Shown here in pieces: positions 1 through 7,797 of a stretch of DNA of 15,832 bases (the stretch's first letter is position 1; the number at the start of each line of letters is the position of its first letter). Below the pieces are notes generated by a model that worked only from the letters and a program-made list of their open reading frames with translations, had not been told where the DNA came from and did no database searches. This stretch comes from Actinocrinis sp046724665 (GTDB taxonomy: Bacteria; Actinomycetota; Actinomycetes; Streptomycetales; Catenulisporaceae), in contig JBKOWZ010000073.1 of the NCBI GenBank assembly GCA_046724665.1, positions 1-15,832 on the forward strand. The letters are read 5' to 3'. The position numbers and the translations under genes were made by a program.

Positions 1-2
1 GG

Positions 3-1313
3 CCGGACCCGGCCGCCCCGCCCGGCCGCCTGGGCGCCTGGGCGACCTGGCGGCAGACGCCCGGCCAGGCCCGGGCGCTGCTGGCGGGCGTGTTCGTCAA
101 CAAACTCGCCGCGTTCATGCAGATCTTCCTTGTGCTGTTCCTGACCCACCGCGGCTACTCGGCGGGCCAGGCCGGCTTCGCGCTCGGCGTTTACGGCGCC
201 GGCGCGGTGATCGGCACCATGATCGGCGGCTCGGTCAGCGACAACCTCAGTGCCCGGATGGCGACCCTGATCAGCATGTGGGGTTCGGCCGGGCTGCTGG
301 TGTCGATCGTCTACCTGGGGAACTACTACGCGATCCTGGGCTGCGTGGTCCTGGTCAGCATGATCGGCCAGCTCTACCGGCCGGCCGCGCAGGCGATGAT
401 CGCCGAGCTGACCCCGCCCGAGCGGCTGGTGATGGTGACCGCGATGTACCGGCTGAGCCTGAACCTGGGCACCACCGTCGCCCCGGTGCTCGGCGCGGCG
501 CTGATGTCGGTCTCGTACAACCTGCTGTTCTGGGGCGAGGGCCTGGCGGCGCTGGCCTACGGCGTGGCCGCGATCTGGCTGCTGCCCAAGCGGGCCAGGC
601 CGGTGCGGCAGAGCGCCGGACAGCCGCAGCCGCGAGCGCGGCAGCAGAAGCCGAAATGGCGCTCACGCCTGCGGCTGAGCGTCGGCGCCGGATACGGCGA
701 GCTGTTTCGCGACCGGCGTTACATGATCTACCTGTTCGCGTTCCTGCTGCTGAACGTGACCTATCACCAGTACACCGGCGCGCTGCCCCTCGGCATCGTT
801 CAGGCGGGCCTGGGCATCTGGTGGTACGCGGCGGTGATCTCGTTCAACGCGATCACCGTGGTGCTCTTCGAGATCTGGGTCACCAAATACGTGCAGACCT
901 GGCCGGCCCGCGCCGCGCAGCTCGCCGGCTTCCTCCTGCTGGCCGTCGGCTACTTCTGCTACGCGGCCGGGATGACGCCGCTGTTCATCGTGCTGGGCAC
1001 GCTGATGTTCTCGATCTCCGAGATCGTCGGCGCACCGACCCTGTACGCCTATCCCGGCATGATCGCCCCGACGCACCTGCGCGGCCGCTACTTCGGCATG
1101 ATGCAGAGCACGTACGGCCTCGGCAGCACCATCGGCCCGGTCGTCGGCATCCTGCTCTTCGAGCGCGTCGGCGACCAGGTGTTCCTGTTCGCCGCGCTGC
1201 TCGCCATCGCCGGGGCCTTCATCGGCCAGATCGGCCTGCGCCGCCCGCCCGGCTCGCCGTCCCCGGACACCCCCGCCCCGGCGCTCACCGCCGAGCCCGA
1301 CGCCGCCGGCTGA
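3..1313 (+). CDS. MFS transporter, 5' end outside window
   Basis: This is a major facilitator superfamily permease acting in the cytoplasmic membrane, probably a drug- or metabolite-efflux type. The reading frame is open to the left edge and the residues there (ending RQTPGQARALLAG) read like the cytoplasmic N-terminus before TM1, so the GTG at 90 is probably internal and the true start lies just outside. About twelve hydrophobic segments can be seen in two halves. They are separated by a basic, Pro/Gln-rich cytoplasmic loop (about 600-690). The loop after TM2 holds a degenerate MFS motif A around GGSVSDNLSARMA. TM11 contains GLGSTIGPVVG. The C-terminus is a Pro/Ala-rich tail. The gene ends at a strong hairpin, so it is not cotranscribed with what follows. 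Substrate is unknown. The family is secure; a role in exporting the product of the neighbouring ligase/hydroxylase genes is only a guess. Confidence 0.9.
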   Translation, partial: PDPAAPPGRLGAWATWRQTPGQARALLAGVFVNKLAAFMQIFLVLFLTHRGYSAGQAGFALGVYGAGAVIGTMIGGSVSDNLSARMATLISMWGSAGLLVSIVYLGNYYAILGCVVLVSMIGQLYRPAAQAMIAELTPPERLVMVTAMYRLSLNLGTTVAPVLGAALMSVSYNLLFWGEGLAALAYGVAAIWLLPKRARPVRQSAGQPQPRARQQKPKWRSRLRLSVGAGYGELFRDRRYMIYLFAFLLLNVTYHQYTGALPLGIVQAGLGIWWYAAVISFNAITVVLFEIWVTKYVQTWPARAAQLAGFLLLAVGYFCYAAGMTPLFIVLGTLMFSISEIVGAPTLYAYPGMIAPTHLRGRYFGMMQSTYGLGSTIGPVVGILLFERVGDQVFLFAALLAIAGAFIGQIGLRRPPGSPSPDTPAPALTAEPDAAG

Positions 1314-1332
1314 CCCGAACAGCTCCCTTACA

Positions 1333-1380
1333 AAGCCGGTCGGGCGGACCACCGATTCTGGTGATCCGCCCGACCGGCTT
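1333..1380. terminator. Bidirectional hairpin terminator between convergent genes
   Basis: A perfect 16-bp inverted repeat (1333-1348 with 1365-1380) continues, after one mismatch, into four more pairs and closes on a 6-nt loop. It begins with AA and ends with TT. It lies 20 bp after the MFS stop and 13 bp beyond the stop of the minus-strand small gene, so it can end both transcripts. Confidence 0.88.
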
Positions 1381-1392
1381 CGCGCCGTGCCC

Positions 1393-1746
1393 TCAGAGCC
1401 GCCGCGCCGGCACCACGATCTTCAGTTCCTCCAGAGCCGACACGCCGCTGGACGCCCCCGGCCCGAACCGCTCCCAGTATTCGGTGAGCCGGATCCGGCC
1501 GTCCGGCAGGACTTCCGGCACGCTGCGGCACAACCCGGTGACCACCTCGCCGTCGTCCGCCACCATGCAGTACGCGAATCGCAGCACACCGTCCGCGTCG
1601 CAGGTCCCGGTGAGCGTGCCGCGGCGCACCTCGCCGCCCGAGAACTCGCCCCAGAGCAGGTCCTGCTCCTGGTGGTAGCGGGCCACCGGAGTCGGCGCGG
1701 CCGACTCGGTGACCGGCCGGAACAACCGTCCGTCGTAGTTGATCAC
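1393..1746 (-). CDS. Small conserved protein (so-called N-acetylglutamate synthase family)
   Basis: This 117-residue soluble protein opens MINYDGRLFRPV and carries YHQEQDLLWGEFSGGEVRRG, followed by TGLCRSVPEVLPDGRIRLTEYWER. The pattern matches a widespread family of small beta-rich proteins often labelled 'N-acetylglutamate synthase' in databases. That label is not supported by any acetyltransferase motif: there is no GNAT acetyl-CoA site, so the function should be treated as unknown. The start is GTG at 1746, preceded by AAGGAG at a 7-nt distance. No signal peptide or membrane segment is visible. The hairpin 1809-1858 separates it from the monooxygenase upstream on the same strand, so it probably has its own promoter in 1747-1808 or depends on readthrough. 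Confidence 0.75.
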   Translation of the reverse strand: MINYDGRLFRPVTESAAPTPVARYHQEQDLLWGEFSGGEVRRGTLTGTCDADGVLRFAYCMVADDGEVVTGLCRSVPEVLPDGRIRLTEYWERFGPGASSGVSALEELKIVVPARRL

Positions 1747-1776
1747 AGCACTCTCCTTCTCTGTCTGCCGTGTCCT

Positions 1777-1804
1777 GCCATCGGTGCCGGCTGCGACCGA
1801 TGGC
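1777..1804. promoter_or_regulatory. 9-bp inverted repeat upstream of the small gene
   Basis: GCCATCGGT at 1777-1785 is repeated in inverted form as ACCGATGGC at 1796-1804 around a 10-nt centre. It lies 31-58 bp before the GTG start of the small gene and directly after the large terminator of the gene upstream. It could be an operator, a second terminator hairpin or part of the leader; the sequence does not decide. Confidence 0.4.
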
Positions 1805-1808
1805 GAAA

Positions 1809-1858
1809 GGCGGGCCGGGACCGCACCAGGTCTGCCCCTGATCCGGTCCCGGCCCGCC
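1809..1858 (-). terminator. Terminator of the ligase/monooxygenase transcript
   Basis: A perfect 15-bp GC-rich stem (1809-1823 with 1844-1858) encloses a 20-nt loop that can itself pair CAGG with CCTG. Read on the minus strand it starts 13 nt after the monooxygenase stop and is followed by a short TTT. This marks the end of the upstream transcription unit. Confidence 0.85.
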
Positions 1859-1871
1859 GCGCCGCGTCAGC

Positions 1872-3239
1872 TCAACTGCGCGCTCCGACGCCGGCCGGCT
1901 CCCGTCCGTGCACCGCGTCCTGCCCGCCCTGCTCGCCGAAGCCGCTGGGCGTCGGCCCGAGCCTGCCGCGGTCCGCAAGGATGTCGCGCACCGTGTCCGC
2001 CGCGCGAACGGCCAGCACGCTGAACAGCGAGTCGCCGACGCCGTGCGTGGCCTCGTTGACGCCCTGCAGGTAGCAGGCGGCCCCGGCTGCGGACGCGGCC
2101 GGCTCGCCGAGTTCCAGCCGGTACGCGCGGTTGACCGCGATCTCGTCCAGCCCGAGCTCGTCGCCGAGCCGCCGGATCAGGCCCGGCATGGCGCGCTCGA
2201 AGCCGGTGCCGAGGAAGACGAGGTCGAAGGGCCTGCGATCCACTTCTCCAGTGGTCCGGTCGGACAGGTGCAGCACGACCCCGTCCCCGCCACGCGCCAC
2301 CTCGCCGCCCACGATGTCCACCATGGTGACCAGGCTGGTGCGGCTGCGGTTGGTGAGCCGATCGACATACCGCTCGGCGTACAGGGCGTCCAGCAGTTCG
2401 GGCTCCACGCCCGAATAGTTCGTGCGGTGCATCTCGCGCCGGATCGCCTCGCGGCCCTCGGGTGACGCGTTGTAGACCTTGTCCACGAACGACGGGTAGT
2501 ACATCTCGTTGGTGAACTTGCTGGACTGCAACACGCCGGGACCGAGGGAGCGCATCACCCACGCGACCTCGGCGTTGGGCAGGTCGTCCTGCAACGCGCG
2601 GAACATCTCCGCGGCACTCTGCGCCCCGCCGATCACCGCGACGCGGTACGGCAGGTCCCGGTCGAGCGTCGCCAGCCGATGCGAGTACCGGGTGCTGTGC
2701 ACGACGCGGTCCGCGGGCAGACCGGCCAGCGGCGCGGGGATGTGCGCCTCCCGACCGCCGGCGACCACCAGGTAGCGGCTGGAGATCGTCGAGCCGTCCG
2801 CGAGCCGGGTGGTCCAGCCGGCCAGGGAGCCGTCCGCCTTTCGACGCGGCTGGATCGCCGCGCACTCGCGGCCCAGTTCCAGCCTGACCTTGCTCAGCGA
2901 GTTCGCCACCCAGTTCAGGTAGGACGATATTTCAGTGCGGTAAGGCCAAAGACCGCCCAGATTGATGAACTCGTCGAGCCTGCCGATGCTGTGCAGATAG
3001 TTGACGAAGGAGTACTGGCTGGCCGGGTTGCGCAGCGTCACCAGATCCTTGAGGAAGGAGATCTGGCTGGTCACCCAGGGCAGCAGCAGTCCCTGCTGCC
3101 ACGCCACCGCGTCGGAGCGCTCGATCAGCAGGCTGTTGCGGGACAGGTCGTCCGGCGCGAGCTCCTCCAGCGCCACGGCGAGGGCGAGATTCGAGGGGCC
3201 GGCGCCGATGGCGAGCAGCTCGACGTCCTGATGCGTCAT
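1872..3239 (-). CDS. L-ornithine/L-lysine N-monooxygenase (SidA/PvdA/IucD family)
   Basis: This is a flavin-dependent enzyme of 455 residues that hydroxylates the side-chain amine of an amino acid using NADPH and O2, as in hydroxamate siderophore or piperazate pathways. The FAD-binding GAGPSNLA is at residues 12-19. The family block FLKDLVTLRNP is near 62-72. The NADPH-binding segment IGGAQSAAE is at 203-211, GTGF at 344-347, and the C-terminal LQGVNEATHGVGDSLFSVLA at 391-410. The last block resembles ornithine-type enzymes (THG-x-x-D-x-L-x-SVLAVR) more than IucD, so ornithine is the favoured substrate, by inference. All cofactor motifs are intact and length is normal. The ATG start has AAGGGAG six bases upstream. 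The ATP-grasp gene ends 84 bp upstream on the same strand with no hairpin seen between, so the two are probably cotranscribed. Confidence 0.92.
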   Translation of the reverse strand: MTHQDVELLAIGAGPSNLALAVALEELAPDDLSRNSLLIERSDAVAWQQGLLLPWVTSQISFLKDLVTLRNPASQYSFVNYLHSIGRLDEFINLGGLWPYRTEISSYLNWVANSLSKVRLELGRECAAIQPRRKADGSLAGWTTRLADGSTISSRYLVVAGGREAHIPAPLAGLPADRVVHSTRYSHRLATLDRDLPYRVAVIGGAQSAAEMFRALQDDLPNAEVAWVMRSLGPGVLQSSKFTNEMYYPSFVDKVYNASPEGREAIRREMHRTNYSGVEPELLDALYAERYVDRLTNRSRTSLVTMVDIVGGEVARGGDGVVLHLSDRTTGEVDRRPFDLVFLGTGFERAMPGLIRRLGDELGLDEIAVNRAYRLELGEPAASAAGAACYLQGVNEATHGVGDSLFSVLAVRAADTVRDILADRGRLGPTPSGFGEQGGQDAVHGREPAGVGARS

Positions 3240-3323
3240 CTGGACTCCCTTGGGGGTCGGGAAGGGCGGTTCGGACTCAAATCACTGGGCTCTTCGAACG
3301 TGGATCACTGACACCGCCGCCGT

Positions 3324-4607
3324 TCACCACGGCCGCTTGCCGACCAGTTCGTCCGCGCCGAGCGGCTGGTATTCCAGCTGGGCGAGCGCGGCCGCGGCGT
3401 CCAGCGCCGCCGCGCACCTCTCCGGCGTGGCGGCGGTGGCCAGCACGTACGCGTACCGGCCGAGGTGGGCATTGGGCGGCAGCCGGACCACGGCGCCCGG
3501 CTCGGCGATGGCCCGCGCTTCGACCAGTCCCGGGACGTCGCCGGGTGAGGGCACTGACACGGAGACGACGCGGCAGTCCTGCGGCGGGTAAAGGAATCTG
3601 ATGCCGGCGCAGCCGCGCACCGTCTGTTCGACGCTCGGCCGGTCGCCGACCGCGACCTGAGCCGCGACCCGCCCCGGATCGACACCGGTGGCGAGCAGGC
3701 CCAGATACGGAATCAGGTCCCCGCCGAGCCGCGCGTTCACCTCGATGATCACCGGACCGCGCCGCGTCAGCCGCAGTTCGGTGTGTGTCACGCCGTCCGG
3801 CAGTCCGAGCGCCTTGTGCGCCGTGGCGAGCACCGCCAACAGCTCCGGATCGGTCAGCAGCGGGTCCGCGGCGTCCACGACGTGCCCGATCTCCTCGAAG
3901 CACGGCGGCGGCCCGAGCTGCTTGCGGGCCAGGCAGAACGGGACGTACTCGCCGCCGTGCAACGCCCCGTCCACGCTGATCTCGGGCCCGTCGATCAGCT
4001 CCTCGATCAGCACGCCCTCCTCGAACGCGGGCGGCCCGCTGTGCCGCACCCGCTCGGCCACCCCGAACGCGGCGACCAGTTTCGCGGCATGTGCGGCCTG
4101 CACCACCCCGACGCTCGCACCCATGCCGCGCGGCTTGACCACGACCGGATACCCGATCCGCGCCGCCGCCGCGGCAGCCTCCGTGAACGAGTGCACGACC
4201 GCGAAGCGTGGCTGCGGCACTCCCGCCGCCGTCAACGCCTCCCGCGTGCGCGACTTGTCGCGGCAGTTCGACGCGCCCTCCACCGTCAGCCCGCGCACCC
4301 CTAGCCGTTCGGCGACATGCGCGGTCGCCATCACCGACAGCTCGTCATACGTCAGCACGCCCGCCACCGGCCGCGAAGCAGCCACCGCGAGCGCCGCGTC
4401 GATCAGCCCCTGCTGATCGGGCACCGCCCGCTCCGCGTCGAGCAGCCCCACCACGCTGCTGCCCACGATGTACGGCGCCTGCCACGTCGCCGGCTGCCCG
4501 TCCAGCAACCACAGCGGCGAGCGCCGGGCGAGCCCCCGCAACAGGTACTCGCGATAGGGGCGCCACCCGCTGCCGACCAGCAGCACGACTTCGTCATTCC
4601 CATCCAC
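3324..4607 (-). CDS. ATP-grasp ligase, L-amino-acid-ligase-like
   Basis: This ATP-dependent carboxylate-amine ligase forms an acylphosphate and joins it to an amine, as in dipeptide-forming L-amino acid ligases. Counting from the GTG at 4607 (427 residues), the N-terminal alpha/beta domain starts VVLLVGSGW. The ATP-grasp nucleotide site VVVKPRGMGASVGV is at 155-168 (Lys158). EELIDGPEISVDG is at 202-214. The metal-binding strand VIIEVNARLGGDLIP is at 286-300, with Glu289 and Asn291 as likely Mg ligands. A C-terminal block with GIRFLYPPQ (335-343) resembles the LAL C-terminal domain. The start at 4607 is chosen for its GAGGAG site and because homology-like sequence begins there; an ATG at 4649 or a GTG at 4754 would add 14 or 49 unconserved residues. 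Substrates are unknown. It is the first gene of the probable unit with the N-monooxygenase. Confidence 0.86.
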   Translation of the reverse strand: MDGNDEVVLLVGSGWRPYREYLLRGLARRSPLWLLDGQPATWQAPYIVGSSVVGLLDAERAVPDQQGLIDAALAVAASRPVAGVLTYDELSVMATAHVAERLGVRGLTVEGASNCRDKSRTREALTAAGVPQPRFAVVHSFTEAAAAAARIGYPVVVKPRGMGASVGVVQAAHAAKLVAAFGVAERVRHSGPPAFEEGVLIEELIDGPEISVDGALHGGEYVPFCLARKQLGPPPCFEEIGHVVDAADPLLTDPELLAVLATAHKALGLPDGVTHTELRLTRRGPVIIEVNARLGGDLIPYLGLLATGVDPGRVAAQVAVGDRPSVEQTVRGCAGIRFLYPPQDCRVVSVSVPSPGDVPGLVEARAIAEPGAVVRLPPNAHLGRYAYVLATAATPERCAAALDAAAALAQLEYQPLGADELVGKRPW

Positions 4608-4616
4608 AGCTGCACG

Positions 4617-4622
4617 CTCCTC
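4617..4622 (-). promoter_or_regulatory. Ribosome binding site that decides the ligase start
   Basis: GAGGAG on the minus strand lies 9 nt before the GTG at 4607. The alternative starts at 4649 (ATG) and 4754 (GTG) have only pyrimidine-rich or unrecognisable sequence at the right distance, which is why the shorter protein is preferred. Confidence 0.55.
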
Positions 4623-4809
4623 GGCTACCGGGCCGCCAAACTCGTCCATGGAGGAGAGGCCCACAGCCGCCGCGCGTGATACAGCCCAGCCGCGGCCCGG
4701 CACGTACCACCGGTCCCGACGGCTCGGGTGGCATGCAGACATGAATGAGGACACTGCCGTGTCCAGGCCGGCGCAGCGTATGAAGAAGTAGTCGGATCGT
4801 GCCCGAGCG

Positions 4810-4839
4810 AACTCTTAATAAGATAGATTTACATAAGTT
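4810..4839. promoter_or_regulatory. AT-rich divergent promoter/operator island before the ROK gene
   Basis: A 30-bp block, about 80% A+T inside very GC-rich DNA, lies in the gap between the divergent ligase and ROK genes. It is bounded by AACTCTTA (4810-4817) and TAAGTT (4834-4839), an imperfect inverted pair, with several TANNNT hexamers between. AT-rich imperfect palindromes are usual ROK-repressor sites, so autoregulation is inferred. The island is 50-80 bp before the ROK start. It is about 200 bp before the preferred ligase start, so control of that gene is less sure. Confidence 0.5.
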
Positions 4840-4889
4840 CCCGTCCGTCGTGGGTCGCGCGGTCGATCGGCTGCTGAGGGAGGGGCTGC

Positions 4890-6110
4890 ATGACGACCGG
4901 CCCGGTCGCTGCCAGCAGGTCGAAAACCCGCGGCGTCGTGCTGAATCTCATCCGCGCCGCGCGCACGGTGAGCCGTGTGGAGTTGGCCGCGAACTCCGGG
5001 CTGACCGCGCCCACCATCACCCAGGTCGTGCGCGAGTTGATGGACCACGGCCTGGTCGTGGAGATCGGGCGCGGCGCGTCCACCGGCGGCAAACCGCCCA
5101 CCCTCCTCCAGCTGAACCCCGAGGCCCGCTACAGCGTCGGGGTTCTGTTCGAACGCAACATCTGCGTCGTGGTCATCGCCGACCTGGCCGGTCGGCCGGT
5201 GGCGCGAACCTCGTTCCACGGCACCGAACTGCTGCCGCCCGACCAGGCGCTGCCGCTGGTCGCCTCGCGCGTGGAGGCGCTGCTGGACACGACCCGTGTC
5301 GACCGCGGCAAGGTGCTGGGGGTCGGGTTGGTCAGCTACGGCCCGCAGGACCGGCGGGCGGGCGTGCTGCTGACCCACCAGCCCACCGCGGTGTGGCTCG
5401 GTTACCCGATCGCCCCGAAACTGTCCGAACTGCTCGATCTGCCCGTGCTGCTCGACAACGACGCCGCCGCGGCCGCGATCGGCGAGTTCTGGCTCGGGGC
5501 GGTGGACCAGCACAGCACCTTCGGCTGCATTTACATGGCCAGCGGCATCGGCGCGGCGGTCGTCAGCGCCGGAGAGGTCTTCCGTGGCAGCTCGTCGAAC
5601 AGCGTCGAGGTCGGCCACATCAGCGTCGATCCGCAGGGCGAGGAGTGCGACTGCGGCAACCGCGGCTGCCTGGAGAACTATGCGGGACCGACCGCGGTCA
5701 TCAGACAGGCGTTCGCGACCGAAGGGCTCGGCCGGCGCCTCGGGCTCGATCCGCTCGGGATCGACGCCCTCACCGACTTCGCCCGCATCGCCGCCGCCGC
5801 AGACGCGGGTGACGCGCCGGCGCGCGAGCTGATCGAGCGTTCCGCCCGCTATCTGAGCGTCGGCGCGGTGACGATGGCGACTCTGTTCGATCTCGACCTG
5901 ATCGTGCTGGCCGGGCCCAGTTTCGCCGCGGCCGGCCCGATCTACCGGACGCTGATCGAGCACGAAGTCCAGCGGCGCAGCTTCGCCAGGCGGGCGCACC
6001 CGGTGCGGGTGGTGCAGTCGGTCAGCGGCTCGGACGCCGCGGCGATCGGCGGAGCCGTGCTCGTCCTGCAAAGCGGACTTGCCATGCTCGACCTGCCCCA
6101 GCCGGACTGA
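4890..6110 (+). CDS. ROK-family transcriptional repressor
   Basis: This sugar-responsive repressor has 406 residues. An N-terminal winged helix-turn-helix spans about 16-65 (SRVELAANSGLTAPTITQVV). A ROK sugar-kinase fold follows, with DNDAAAAAIGE at 189-199 (Asp191 matches the kinase catalytic position) and SGIGAAV at 218-224. The ROK zinc signature has EVGH at 240-243 and CDCGNRGC at 253-260. The kinase phosphate loop DxGGT is replaced near 82-90 (YSVGVLFERN), which fits a regulator rather than an active kinase. The ATG has a strong GAGGGAGGGG site just upstream. It is convergent with the cellulase and shares its terminator; related AACTTA/TAAGTT elements precede both genes, so the cellulase is the likeliest target, with a cello-oligosaccharide or xylose-type sugar as inducer (inference). 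Confidence 0.92.
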   Translation: MTTGPVAASRSKTRGVVLNLIRAARTVSRVELAANSGLTAPTITQVVRELMDHGLVVEIGRGASTGGKPPTLLQLNPEARYSVGVLFERNICVVVIADLAGRPVARTSFHGTELLPPDQALPLVASRVEALLDTTRVDRGKVLGVGLVSYGPQDRRAGVLLTHQPTAVWLGYPIAPKLSELLDLPVLLDNDAAAAAIGEFWLGAVDQHSTFGCIYMASGIGAAVVSAGEVFRGSSSNSVEVGHISVDPQGEECDCGNRGCLENYAGPTAVIRQAFATEGLGRRLGLDPLGIDALTDFARIAAAADAGDAPARELIERSARYLSVGAVTMATLFDLDLIVLAGPSFAAAGPIYRTLIEHEVQRRSFARRAHPVRVVQSVSGSDAAAIGGAVLVLQSGLAMLDLPQPD

Positions 6111-6144
6111 GCGGCTCGCCCGCGGATAGCGTGTCAGCGCGCAC

Positions 6145-6179
6145 CGATGCGTCCCACCGCACTACGGCGGGACGCATCG
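6145..6179. terminator. Shared terminator of ROK and cellulase genes
   Basis: An 11-bp perfect stem (6145-6155 with 6169-6179) continues past one mismatch into three more pairs with a 5-nt loop. On the plus strand it is followed by GTTTG. It sits 35 bp after the ROK stop and 11 bp beyond the end of the convergent cellulase gene, so it can serve both. Confidence 0.85.
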
Positions 6180-6189
6180 TTTGGGCGGC

Positions 6190-7737
6190 TTAAGGGGTCT
6201 GGGTGAGCAGGTGGGCCCGGACGCCCTGTCCGTAGGTGACGGTCGGCGTGCCGCTCCAGTCCTGGATCAGGACACTGCCACCGGAGCAGCCCCACGGATC
6301 CCAGGTCCACGCCTGGTATCCGACGCCGTGGCTGTCGGCCCACGACATCACCGTGTCCACGTAGTCGTGGGCGCAGGAGTTCTGGCCGATCTCCCCGGTG
6401 TCGATGGGCACCTGGGCGGCCACCGCCGCCACCTGGGTGTCCCAGCAGTTGGTGTTCGAGCAGCCGTTGAAGTTGTAGGAGTGCCACGACGCGACCAGGT
6501 TCCCGGTCGGGTCGGTCGGCTTGTACTGCAACCAGTGGCTCATGTCGTTCGACCATTGGATGCCGCCGGCCATGACCACGTTGGTGGCGCCGGTCGAGCG
6601 CACCGCGTTGATGAGGCTCTGCATACCGGCGACCTGGTAGCTGATGCCGGTGCAGGTGCCTCCGTCGCGCCAGCAACTCCACGAGACGTCGGGCACGTAG
6701 CTGGCCGGCGCGTCGGGGTACGGCTCGTTGAACAGGTCGAAGACCACTGCGTTGTTGCCCTTGAAGGCGGTGGCCACCTGAGACCAGAACGTCGGCGTGT
6801 ACTGCGCGTCGGGCATCGGCTTCTGGCAGGTCGCGTGCACGTCCGAGCAGGCGGTTCCCGGCCCGGTGTACGCGCCGTAGGTCCAGTGCAGGTCGAGGAT
6901 CGGGTTGATGCCGTTGGACACCAGCAGGTTCACGTAGTCCTTGACGGCCTGCTGGTATACCGCGCCGCTCGGGGTGCCGTTCAGACCCAGCCAGCATTCC
7001 TCGTTGAGCGGGATGCGCAGCGCGTGGATGTTCCATGCCTTCATCGCGTCGACCGAGGCCTGATCCACCGGGCCGCTGTCCCACATCCCCTTGCCCTGCA
7101 CGCAGGCGAACTCGCCGCTGGAGCGGTTGACGCCGAGCAGCCGGTACGTCGTGCCCGCCGCGGTGGCCAGGTGGTTGCCGGCCACGTGCAGTGCCGGAGC
7201 CGGTCCGCCGCCTCCGCCGGAGGAGGAGGCCGACGGGCTGGGGCTGGCCGACGCGCTCGCGCTGGCCGACGGGCTCGCGCTCGCCGAGGCGCTGACTGTC
7301 GGGCTCGGGGTTCCCGTCGACACGCTGCCGGTGCACGCGACGCCGTTGACGCTGAACGAGGCGGGAGTGGGGTTCGCGCCGCTCCATGCCCCGACGAAGC
7401 CGATCGACACCGAGCTATTGGTGGCCACGTTGGCGTTCCAGCTCAGGTTGGCTGCGGTCACGTGTGCGCCGGACTGACTCCAGGTGGCGCTCCAGCCCTG
7501 CGTGACCTTCTGGTTGGCGTCGGGGAAGTCGAACGCCAGCGTCCAGAAGGTCAGCGGGCTGCCCAGGTTGGTCAGCGTCACGCCGCCCTGGAACCCGCCC
7601 GGCCACTGGCTCACGACCGTGTAGCTGACCGAGCATCCGTTGCCCGCCGCCGAAGCGGTCCCGGTCGCGACCGCAGTGCCACCGGCCACGACCAGGCCGA
7701 CCACTGTGGCCGTCGCGAGCGCGATGCGTTTCTTCAC
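6190..7737 (-). CDS. Secreted CBM2-GH5 cellulase (endo-beta-1,4-glucanase)
   Basis: This extracellular enzyme hydrolyses internal beta-1,4 bonds of cellulose. The 515 residues comprise a Sec signal peptide (1-30; KKR, hydrophobic core, ATGTASA-A cleavage region) and an N-terminal family 2 cellulose-binding module (about 34-136) with Cys35 and Cys135 at its ends and surface Trp residues. A Ser/Ala/Pro then Gly linker (137-178) follows, then a family 5 glycoside hydrolase domain (about 180-515). The catalytic acid/base is Glu338 in FDLFNEP and the nucleophile Glu449 in IDTGEIG. The GTG start has GAGGAG five bases upstream. The gene is complete. Regulation is probably by the neighbouring ROK protein through the AT-rich element at 7777-7797. 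GH5 subfamily was not assigned; endoglucanase activity is the usual one but a mannanase or other beta-glucanase cannot be excluded from sequence alone. Confidence 0.93.
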   Translation of the reverse strand: MKKRIALATATVVGLVVAGGTAVATGTASAAGNGCSVSYTVVSQWPGGFQGGVTLTNLGSPLTFWTLAFDFPDANQKVTQGWSATWSQSGAHVTAANLSWNANVATNSSVSIGFVGAWSGANPTPASFSVNGVACTGSVSTGTPSPTVSASASASPSASASASASPSPSASSSGGGGGPAPALHVAGNHLATAAGTTYRLLGVNRSSGEFACVQGKGMWDSGPVDQASVDAMKAWNIHALRIPLNEECWLGLNGTPSGAVYQQAVKDYVNLLVSNGINPILDLHWTYGAYTGPGTACSDVHATCQKPMPDAQYTPTFWSQVATAFKGNNAVVFDLFNEPYPDAPASYVPDVSWSCWRDGGTCTGISYQVAGMQSLINAVRSTGATNVVMAGGIQWSNDMSHWLQYKPTDPTGNLVASWHSYNFNGCSNTNCWDTQVAAVAAQVPIDTGEIGQNSCAHDYVDTVMSWADSHGVGYQAWTWDPWGCSGGSVLIQDWSGTPTVTYGQGVRAHLLTQTP

Positions 7738-7776
7738 GTTGTCTCCTCTTCCAGACGAGTCGATGAGGGTAGCGGC

Positions 7777-7797
7777 AACTTAGTGAACTTATCTACC
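7777..7797 (-). promoter_or_regulatory. AT-rich operator candidate upstream of the cellulase
   Basis: Two direct copies of AACTTA (7777-7782 and 7786-7791) with a 9-bp period are followed by TCTACC. On the gene strand this reads GATAAGTTCACTAAGTT, 40-60 bp before the GTG start. The half site TAAGTT also closes the AT-rich island before the ROK gene. It is a candidate site for the ROK repressor or the cellulase promoter itself. Confidence 0.45.

Noticed and set aside
278..1678. A long plus-strand frame across the MFS gene and the next gene
   Set aside because: It is the second frame of the MFS gene; the product is Arg/Pro/Ala-rich without domains and crosses a strong terminator.
7215..7310. 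Short tandem-looking repeats within the cellulase gene
   Set aside because: They encode the Ser/Ala/Pro linker between CBM2 and GH5; repetition at DNA level follows from the low-complexity protein, not from a CRISPR or satellite.
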